The position numbers and the translations under genes are program-made. A DNA stretch of 64,000 nt, from assembly GCA_947632195.1 (NCBI GenBank), contig CANROE010000002.1, positions 62,001-126,000 on the forward strand, given 5' to 3'. Of this stretch, positions 8,873 through 15,871 are shown one piece after another. Position 1 is the first letter of the stretch; each line of letters begins with the position of its first letter. Below the pieces are notes generated by a model. That model saw only the letters and a list, made by a program, of their open reading frames with translations. It was not told where the DNA came from and did no database searches. The DNA comes from an uncultured Clostridia bacterium. Lineage in GTDB: Bacteria; Bacillota; Clostridia; Christensenellales; Borkfalkiaceae.

Positions 8873-9937
8873 TTAGGGCGCGATGCGATTTTGGAGAAAA
8901 TTGTCGCAATACCTACAGGTTACGCCGCAAATCTCATCATCGCAACTATGGCTTGCTTCCGAAAACCAAAAATCTGCCATCCCGTCTAGCTCCTTATTAC
9001 CTATTGTTTTCGCCGCGCCCTTCATGTACCATAGACTTGATACATCACCATCGAAATCAAATGTCATGTAAGCTTTAAGTACCCTTAGAATATCTTCTGT
9101 GCTAGCAGTTCTCCCCGTGATTTTGAATTTACAAATGCCAACTCCAGCGTATCTCGGAATATCTTCGGGCCTAATAAAGCGCAGTTTGCACCAAAATGAA
9201 CTTTTACACCCATTTCTATTCACCATGCATATATTTTGGGGATAACCACCCATAAGATCTTCTTCATTACACGTTGCATTTTCTGAATGGCATATAAAGC
9301 AGCTCTCGCGGAATATACACGGTGACATGCCTTCTCCATACAAAAATCCGAGCCCGCATAGTTCATTTACAATAAGTTCGAGGTCGCAATTGTTAGCACT
9401 TATATTTTTTTGTATTCGTATCAATCGACCTATTTCTCTGTTAAAGTACGGCGATAGGCAAAATGAGTGTACGCCGTATAATTGTCTGTAGGTTTCGATT
9501 TGATTTGCGGAAAAAATGTTCGCGATTGAGCTAAGGGTTATTTCCATCTCTGAATTTTTTTTAACAATTTCCGCCAAAAGCGGATGTGTGACTATCACGC
9601 CATCAACAGCAGCATCCTCAAGCCGGCGAACAAAATCAATAATGTCAGACTCCTTCTCTGCTAAGCTAGCTTTACTCCCTATGTATGGTGCATTTAGAGC
9701 GTAATAAAACTTGATATTTTCTGTGTGAAGCTGTTTGATGTGGCTTTCTATTTCCCTCAGTGATACTTCGGGAAGTCTATATTTAGGTCTTGCGGTAAGC
9801 CAATCAAATTCTGACGACGAGGCGTAAACGCTCTTTATTTTTGCAAAATCCGAAAGCGCATTGAGGCGTCTGATTGCACCAATGAGGCGCGAATCGAAAT
9901 TATATCCAACCTTATATTCAACTTTTCCCTGTCCCAT
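8873..9937 (-). CDS. U32-family (peptidase U32/UbiU-UbiV/RlhA-like) Fe-S protein
   Basis: Start MGQGKVEYK overlaps upstream stop; ITLSSIANIFSANQIETYRQLYGVHSFCLSPYFN..., Cys cluster CIFRESCFICHS...C, YAGVGICKFKITGRTASTEDILRVLKAYM. Confidence 0.75.
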   Translation of the reverse strand: MGQGKVEYKVGYNFDSRLIGAIRRLNALSDFAKIKSVYASSSEFDWLTARPKYRLPEVSLREIESHIKQLHTENIKFYYALNAPYIGSKASLAEKESDIIDFVRRLEDAAVDGVIVTHPLLAEIVKKNSEMEITLSSIANIFSANQIETYRQLYGVHSFCLSPYFNREIGRLIRIQKNISANNCDLELIVNELCGLGFLYGEGMSPCIFRESCFICHSENATCNEEDLMGGYPQNICMVNRNGCKSSFWCKLRFIRPEDIPRYAGVGICKFKITGRTASTEDILRVLKAYMTFDFDGDVSSLWYMKGAAKTIGNKELDGMADFWFSEASHSCDDEICGVTCRYCDNFLQNRIAP

Positions 9938-10737
9938 CACAGCTCCACTAAGTCTGCAAATCCCCCTCTGCTCCAAAGCCACATAGGGGTATGTATATCT
10001 ATGGGCGCAAATTCGCTGCCTCTGAGTGTTTCTCTCCACGCCTCTGCGACCTCTCTTTGCACATTGGTAGCATTCATGTCGTGTATCAAACCGAGTTTAT
10101 ATGATGATTGTATGACATGGGTATCAGGCGCAACCGAGATATTCTCCCTGTCGCGTAGCGGCAAGTCTGCGTACTGGGTTAAGACATAAAGCCAATAATT
10201 CGCGATTTTGTTACCACTCAAGTATGGATAGTTTTTCTTGTGCTTTAATTGTATCTCTTGAAGAATTTTTGTTACGGTATAGTCACATCTCTCAAACAAA
10301 TTGCTCAATTCCCCTCCGAGTTCGTTAACAATCGTTGTACATAATCTAATCCAAATTTCTGTGTGCTTATTGGGTTGGATTGCCACTTTATATTTTGTTA
10401 AGGCCGCTCGTAGCTCCTCTGTATTACAGCAGAGAACATCGTTTGGAGAAAAGATGAACCTAGTAGCCGCGTCGTTAAATGAGGCTAAAGCACCTTCCCA
10501 AAGTTTATACGAATTTCTCTGATAGTTGAGCGCCATCGGAAGTGTAAGATAAAGTAAATTTTCTTCTGAGTTGCGTTGCAAATGCGGATTGCTATCTTCT
10601 GGCATGAATTCCCCGCCCAGCAACCCTGCTTTCCACATCTTATATAACTTTCTGACATTATTTAGAGCTTCTGCTCCATCATAGACTTTGCTGTCTGCGC
10701 CGGCTTGATCGAACAAGCTTGTTTGCATTACGGGCAT
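9937..10737 (-). CDS. Helix-hairpin-helix (HhH-GPD glycosylase-fold-like) protein, possible base-modification enzyme
   Basis: LSGNKIANYWLYVLTQYADLPLRDRENISVAPDTHVIQSSYKLGL resembles the HhH-GPD 'K.A...vDtHv.R...RLGL' region; C-terminal APIDIHTPMWLWSRGGF. Confidence 0.5.
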   Translation of the reverse strand: MPVMQTSLFDQAGADSKVYDGAEALNNVRKLYKMWKAGLLGGEFMPEDSNPHLQRNSEENLLYLTLPMALNYQRNSYKLWEGALASFNDAATRFIFSPNDVLCCNTEELRAALTKYKVAIQPNKHTEIWIRLCTTIVNELGGELSNLFERCDYTVTKILQEIQLKHKKNYPYLSGNKIANYWLYVLTQYADLPLRDRENISVAPDTHVIQSSYKLGLIHDMNATNVQREVAEAWRETLRGSEFAPIDIHTPMWLWSRGGFADLVEL

Positions 10738-10740
10738 ATT

Positions 10741-11943
10741 TCAATACTCCTTTTTTAGTACATAGCACTCAACTATGCAAAGATCCTTTTCGTCTACCCC
10801 ATGTTTCTTTGCCGGTGTAACAATTTCCTTTGAGATATGGCTATGATAATCTATTCCAAGCTTTCCCTTTTCATATCTTTCAATAACGAACCCCAGCCTT
10901 CTTCCCAATATCTCAATCTGCTCTTTAGGATATGTGAATGAATAAACCTCATTCACGTTGCCAGAACTCCCGATAAATTTCGTCTTTATCGCACCTCCCC
11001 TGTTTAGTTGACACCATTCATGACTTGGAAGCGAAACCACCAATCTCCCGTCTCGCCTTAAAATCCTTAATAGCGAGGCAATTGCCTCTGGGTAGAAATA
11101 CGGGTCGCACAGGGATGCAAATATGACATCAAATTCTTCATCGTGCCCACGGAATTGTCTAATTCCGACATGATCCTGCTCAGCCCCAGCATTCATTTTT
11201 TCAGCGATATCAATCGATGGAATATTTTTCTTCGAGAGAGAATTCAGCCACCCATTTCCACTCCCGACTTCTAACAAGGCATCTTCACTCGTGCATTTTC
11301 TTAGTTCATCTTCAAAGAAGGAGGCGCTCGCATCGTGAAAATTTGCCGTAGTCACCCTCTTCGCGTCATAGAACTCTCCAGCAATTTGCTCATAGCCTGC
11401 TTTGTTAACTCTATCTATTTCATCACTCTGTGGCAAGTGTAGCTCTCGCTGAAGTTTGGTGGCTTGTATCATTCTTGATAGATTGCAAATTTGCGAATCA
11501 ATTGCATCGTCTGCGTTATTTGAAACCATGATATCTATGGGTGTATCAGAGGAACTATAATCTTCGGCCCGACCACGATCATCGCGAAAATCGCCACTTA
11601 GAATTTGCACGATAATCAGGTCATGACAGTATTTCCTGATTTTCTCCACATTGCTCGGATGAATTTCTTTTACAACATCTATTCCGCTTTGAGAAAAAAC
11701 AGACGCCTCCATGGCGTATTTATATCCATAGGCCTCATCTATGTATAAAATCCGACCATCATGTAGAAGCCCTCGAATTTGTTCGTCAGATACAAATTCA
11801 TACTCGTCAGATTCGTTTTTTCGTTTGGGACGTGTCGTATATGATTTAGCCCGCAAATACAAATGGGGGAACTTTTGAATCAACGCATTTATAATTGTTG
11901 TTTTTCCGCTTCCACTGGGACCAATTACGGCAATAAAGCTCAT
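10741..11943 (-). CDS. Guanylate-kinase-like P-loop kinase fused to class I SAM methyltransferase
   Basis: N-term GPSGSGKTTIINAL, SYTTRPKRKNESDEYEFVSDEQI; C-term LLEVGSGNGWL and DVIFASLCDPYFYPEAIASLLRILRRDGRLVVSLP. Confidence 0.8.
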   Translation of the reverse strand: MSFIAVIGPSGSGKTTIINALIQKFPHLYLRAKSYTTRPKRKNESDEYEFVSDEQIRGLLHDGRILYIDEAYGYKYAMEASVFSQSGIDVVKEIHPSNVEKIRKYCHDLIIVQILSGDFRDDRGRAEDYSSSDTPIDIMVSNNADDAIDSQICNLSRMIQATKLQRELHLPQSDEIDRVNKAGYEQIAGEFYDAKRVTTANFHDASASFFEDELRKCTSEDALLEVGSGNGWLNSLSKKNIPSIDIAEKMNAGAEQDHVGIRQFRGHDEEFDVIFASLCDPYFYPEAIASLLRILRRDGRLVVSLPSHEWCQLNRGGAIKTKFIGSSGNVNEVYSFTYPKEQIEILGRRLGFVIERYEKGKLGIDYHSHISKEIVTPAKKHGVDEKDLCIVECYVLKKEY

Positions 11944-11951
11944 ACTCCCTC

Positions 11952-12656
11952 CTAATGTCTAACAAAGTAAATGTTACTTTTTGTATCGCAAAAGCACTCG
12001 CCGCAATCTAAGCAATTTTTCCCGTTGGAATATTGCTCGGGACAGTTAAACATATCATCTCGGCGATGGTCATCGCCAACGATACAAAATCGCCATCCTG
12101 CTGGTGGCACCTCATTCCTTTCTAATGACGCAATCAATTGAATATTAGATTTTGCGCGAAGCCGTTCCATGTCTCGAAGCAGTTTTGGAACACGCCATGA
12201 TCTTGTATAACCCCAAAACAACGCTGATGGATTTAGGTCTACCACGCTCTCCCACAAACCTATGTAATTACTAGAAAAGAAATCGCCTGATGAGTGAATT
12301 CTAACGACGGGGTTCATAGTTCTTCCTATTTGTTCGCATAGCCTATAAATTAACTCCTCTTGTTTCTGCACCGCCCAATAGAGATTACAGCACCAACGCT
12401 CAATCGGGAAAACATCTATGCGCGTGTCCGCGTTATAACAATAATTTAGGCATTCAGAGGCGCCAGGACACGTAATAACGGGGGGCAAATTCCATACCAA
12501 AGCCGTTTGATTTTTGTCATTTTTTATGCCAGTTTTCTTGTTCCCTCCTTCCAATCCGTAATATTCTCCCTCGATCGGGAGCAAATCGCGGTAGCTTTCT
12601 AAAATCGCTCTCCGCGTTTTCAATTGCCTTTGCGTGGGTATAGTTCTCCTAAGCAT
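11952..12656 (-). CDS. GP88-like (phage 'gene product 88' family) protein, Cys-rich C-terminus
   Basis: TCPGASECLNYCYNADTR, RIHSSGDFFSSNYIGLW, FWGYTRSWRVP, NCLDCGECF; GGGAGGATGACATG ribosome site. Confidence 0.75.
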   Translation of the reverse strand: MLRRTIPTQRQLKTRRAILESYRDLLPIEGEYYGLEGGNKKTGIKNDKNQTALVWNLPPVITCPGASECLNYCYNADTRIDVFPIERWCCNLYWAVQKQEELIYRLCEQIGRTMNPVVRIHSSGDFFSSNYIGLWESVVDLNPSALFWGYTRSWRVPKLLRDMERLRAKSNIQLIASLERNEVPPAGWRFCIVGDDHRRDDMFNCPEQYSNGKNCLDCGECFCDTKSNIYFVRH

Positions 12657-12724
12657 GTCATCCTCCCATTAGCAAGTCGCCTCAGCCTGCATTAATTGCG
12701 CGGGAATTGAAATCTCTCACTCGA

Positions 12725-12755
12725 AAAATCCGATAGTTTAACACTATCGGATTTT
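12725..12755 (-). terminator. Leader hairpin/attenuator of the GP88 operon
   Basis: Perfect 12-bp stem AAAATCCGATAG-N7-CTATCGGATTTT plus a further T on the minus strand, only a few nt after the predicted transcription start. Confidence 0.65.
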
Positions 12756-12769
12756 CCATTTTCTATGTT

Positions 12770-12798
12770 ACTATAACACATTAGGGTACAATTGTCAA
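12770..12798 (-). promoter_or_regulatory. Promoter of the four-gene GP88/GMK-MTase/HhH/U32 operon
   Basis: TTGACA-N17-TATAGT on the minus strand. Confidence 0.8.
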
Positions 12799-12965
12799 GT
12801 GAAACAAATCCAATGTTTCTTACTTGTTTGTGTAGCATGGGGACACTTTCGTCATTCTTTTATCAAGAAACGCAGTTTTAACCGGCTTCCCTTACTCGAT
12901 AAAATTGACCATATTACAGACTTTTAGTACAGATGTGGAAAAAATAGAGCAATTATTATCTCTTG

Positions 12966-13014
12966 AACCACACACGTCGTATACTTTAATACGGTCGTGG
13001 GCTTTTTCTTTTTA
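12966..13014 (+). terminator. Terminator-like hairpin on the plus strand
   Basis: CCACACACGTCGTAT-ACTTTA-ATACGGTCGTGGG followed by CTTTTTCTTTTT. Confidence 0.4.
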
Positions 13015-13274
13015 GGCTTATATGGTTTTAATTTATCTTTAATTAGCTGATTTTTTCTTTCGATATCCTTGTGTAATCTCCTTGTGGCTTTTGTCTTAAA
13101 CACATGCCTTCTATATTATTAACGTTTTAGACGGGTAAAATGTTACAAAAAAATTTCGGATTTCTCCAAAATTTTTTTGTGGTATAACTATTTTCTTGTC
13201 GTAAGAAGGGTGCTACCCTGTTTGGGAACAAGCTCTTGCGTCGGAATTGCCATTATGATGAAACTTTTTACACC

Positions 13275-14840
13275 TCAGAAATCGCTAATCAAATCAAGAT
13301 AGGGTTTCTTGATTAAAACGTTTATACGGTATAGTTTGCCAATTTCTATTCTTTCGAGAAGATCACATATTATCATCTTCTTCCGCTCTCGCGTCGCGCT
13401 ATCAAATTCTTCGGCGAAACCGAGGAATTGCTCGTAACGCGCATCGAGATTCTTCAATGTGTCTTGCTCGGCGTTGACGGCTTTCAGCGTTTCCGGAATT
13501 AGCCGCTCGAGCTGCGCAATTTTCTCTCTGTGAACAACTAAGGATTGATTGATGTCCTCTAATGACAACCGAGATTTTCCAATCATTGCCAAGCCAATCT
13601 CATTATGAAGCCTTTGAATGATAAGCCCAAGTTCTTCATGCTCTTTAAGGAGCCGATTATAGTCTGCTCTTTTTTGGCGGAGCGCCTCTTTGTAGCTCCG
13701 CTCGAGAGCATCAGTTCTTACGCTACCCTTGATCTTGTCAAGCAAGTCGTGAACGACAGCAAGCACCGCCTCGTCGATCCGCGTAGACGTGTATTCCGTC
13801 AAACCATCGCACGGTCCCCTACGTCGTGCCCGATTGGGACAGACGTATTTGATTTGATGATATACCTTTTCCGTCCCATCTGCCAACGTTCGCTTTGCGG
13901 AATAAGTGCAAGCATGCAATCTCGCCCCGCAGTGAGCGCAATAAATATTCCCGCCGAGGAGCGCTGCACCCCTTGTAGTATATGCTATGTTCGATTTTCT
14001 TGCATTCACTACGTTCCGAGCTTCCAAAATCTTTTGTGCTTGCGCAAACATATCTTCACTGATAATTTGGAGGCCCTCTATGAGTTCAGACCGCTTCCCG
14101 CCGCGCACATAGTGTCCCGTATAAACCTCATTTCGTAAGATACGGTTAATCGTATTGGATTGGAACCTCGCCCCATTGTGTGTTCTGAACCCCTGTTCGT
14201 TGATAAGATTACAGAGCCTCCATGTGCCATAACCCTCGTTTACGGTCTTTTGAAATATGTATTGTACCACGGCGGCCTCTTCGGGAATGATTTCAAGTGC
14301 GACAAGTTCCCGCCCCTTCTTTGTGATAGTCCCGCTCTTCACGAACCGATAACCGAAGGCCGCTGCCCCGCCCGTAAATTTCCCCTCTTCCACAAGCTGT
14401 CCGAGGCGTGTCTTGACGCGGAGAGAAGTTTTTCTGCTCTCGCCGCCCGCTTGCCAAAACCTTATGTAGTTCAGAAGGTAATCGCAGTCGTTTTCAAAGG
14501 TCTGCTGTCCCTCTTTTGTACTCCAAACTTGGATGCCGCTCTTTACGAACCATTCAAGGACAAAAGGTGTTTCGTTGGGAATACGCCCCAATCGGTCAAA
14601 CATGAACACAAGCAGAATATCAAACTCTTTCTTCTCTGCCGCCGCCCTCAAATCTTGTATAGCATCGCGGTCGTTTGCCGAGATCTTGAAACCGGATACA
14701 CCCTTCTCAAGGAACTCCTTACAAATCGTCCACCCCATTTTCTCCGCAAACACATGACAGGCTTTCCGCTGCATGGGGATGTCGTCCTCGTCCACTTGTC
14801 CTTTGGTCGAAACGCGATATAAGCAATACACCCTTTCCAT
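13275..14840 (-). CDS. Large serine recombinase/integrase (TndX/TnpX type)
   Basis: N-term CLYRVSTKGQVDEDDIPMQRKACHVFAEKMGW, resolvase motifs, recombinase domain, zinc ribbon CAHCGARL...CPNRARRRGPCDG, C-terminal coiled coil. Confidence 0.92.
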   Translation of the reverse strand: MERVYCLYRVSTKGQVDEDDIPMQRKACHVFAEKMGWTICKEFLEKGVSGFKISANDRDAIQDLRAAAEKKEFDILLVFMFDRLGRIPNETPFVLEWFVKSGIQVWSTKEGQQTFENDCDYLLNYIRFWQAGGESRKTSLRVKTRLGQLVEEGKFTGGAAAFGYRFVKSGTITKKGRELVALEIIPEEAAVVQYIFQKTVNEGYGTWRLCNLINEQGFRTHNGARFQSNTINRILRNEVYTGHYVRGGKRSELIEGLQIISEDMFAQAQKILEARNVVNARKSNIAYTTRGAALLGGNIYCAHCGARLHACTYSAKRTLADGTEKVYHQIKYVCPNRARRRGPCDGLTEYTSTRIDEAVLAVVHDLLDKIKGSVRTDALERSYKEALRQKRADYNRLLKEHEELGLIIQRLHNEIGLAMIGKSRLSLEDINQSLVVHREKIAQLERLIPETLKAVNAEQDTLKNLDARYEQFLGFAEEFDSATRERKKMIICDLLERIEIGKLYRINVLIKKPYLDLISDF

Positions 14841-14926
14841 TCTATTGTATCACCTCTTTGCCGTTACTGTAGCTGTATGTGCCAACTTTTTCGTGATGTT
14901 TTGTGATGTTTTCTTTTCTATCGTGG

Positions 14927-15046
14927 TCAATTTTTTGCTATCCGTTCTTCGTATGCCGCCAACAGGTTATCTATCACCCTTTGAAGTGAGCCATCCGAAG
15001 GTGTATTGCCGATATAGACTTTAATATGAATTCCATTAACGTCCAT
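14927..15046 (-). CDS. Small ORF, 39 aa from first ATG (MDVNGIHIKVYIGNTPSDGSLQRVIDNLLAAYEERIAKN); frame open further upstream
   Basis: Protein-like sequence directly upstream of recombinase; AAGGAGG precedes an in-frame non-ATG codon about 57 nt earlier. Confidence 0.5.
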   Translation of the reverse strand: MDVNGIHIKVYIGNTPSDGSLQRVIDNLLAAYEERIAKN

Positions 15047-15183
15047 TTCTTTATACAGTTCACGGTTTCCCTCTTTTCTCTCAATCTCTGCGCTTTCCGT
15101 AATTCCTCCTTACGATGAGGCGCAGACGGCAAGTTACGCCTCATCTTTCGATGAATCCGCAACTTGCCTTTGCAGTTCGGTTA

Positions 15184-15399
15184 TTATCCCTCTTGTCCCT
15201 GTTCGATCTGTTTCTTCAAACTCTCATAGCCCTCTCGGATCAGCTCCACTTTTGTGATCTTATACTTTTCCAAAAAGGCGATGATCTCCTCGCACTCGCC
15301 GCGCGGCATACTTGTCCCGAAGGTGGCACTTCTTGCTTTGCGCTCCGCCTTATGCTTATCCTCATACCGCTTGTCGATGATTTGCTTTGGCGTTCTCAT
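15184..15399 (-). CDS. Small element-associated hypothetical protein
   Basis: 71-aa ORF in operon-like arrangement with recombinase and TnpV-like gene. Confidence 0.6.
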   Translation of the reverse strand: MRTPKQIIDKRYEDKHKAERKARSATFGTSMPRGECEEIIAFLEKYKITKVELIREGYESLKKQIEQGQEG

Positions 15400-15411
15400 G
15401 GCTTTGCCCCC

Positions 15412-15771
15412 TTATACATAGACAAGTTCATTTAAGATCTCTTCTTCGATCGCCGCGTTCATCGCGTTCAGCCTGCGCACGTCGGTCAAGTAATCACCCG
15501 TCCGTTTGTACTGTTCGCTCTTGGAAAGTTTCTCGCGCAGCACTTCGTCCATCTCCTCCGCCTGCCGGTCTATGCCGTGCAAGTATTCGGGAAGATTAAC
15601 GATCCCCAACATCTTTGCGGGATTGTGTTCTTCGAGATAGAGCTTGGCAAGAGTTCCGTACTTGCCGTAGACGTGGTGTACGGGCGGCACAAGCTCTTGA
15701 TACCGTCTGACTTCCTCTTCGGTCAAGCCCTCTCCCCTCTCGGCTTTCGCCAAAATTTCAGCGTCGTTCAT
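15412..15771 (-). CDS. TnpV-like transposon-encoded protein
   Basis: YGKYGTLAKLYLEEHNPAKMLGIVNLPEYLHGIDRQAEEM...RRLNAMNAAIEEEILNELVYV resembles TnpV architecture. Confidence 0.6.
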   Translation of the reverse strand: MNDAEILAKAERGEGLTEEEVRRYQELVPPVHHVYGKYGTLAKLYLEEHNPAKMLGIVNLPEYLHGIDRQAEEMDEVLREKLSKSEQYKRTGDYLTDVRRLNAMNAAIEEEILNELVYV

Positions 15772-15871
15772 GTGATTCCTCCTTTAAGAATAAATCGTAT
15801 TCATACGATACATCCTTTTTCCGTATTTGTCAATAGGTTTCGGAAAATTTCTTTGCTCAACCTTTTGATTG

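Noticed and set aside
8873-10039. 388-aa version of the U32 ORF
   Set aside because: N-terminal 34 codons overlap the upstream gene; the ATG at MGQGKVEYK overlapping the upstream TGA is the better start.
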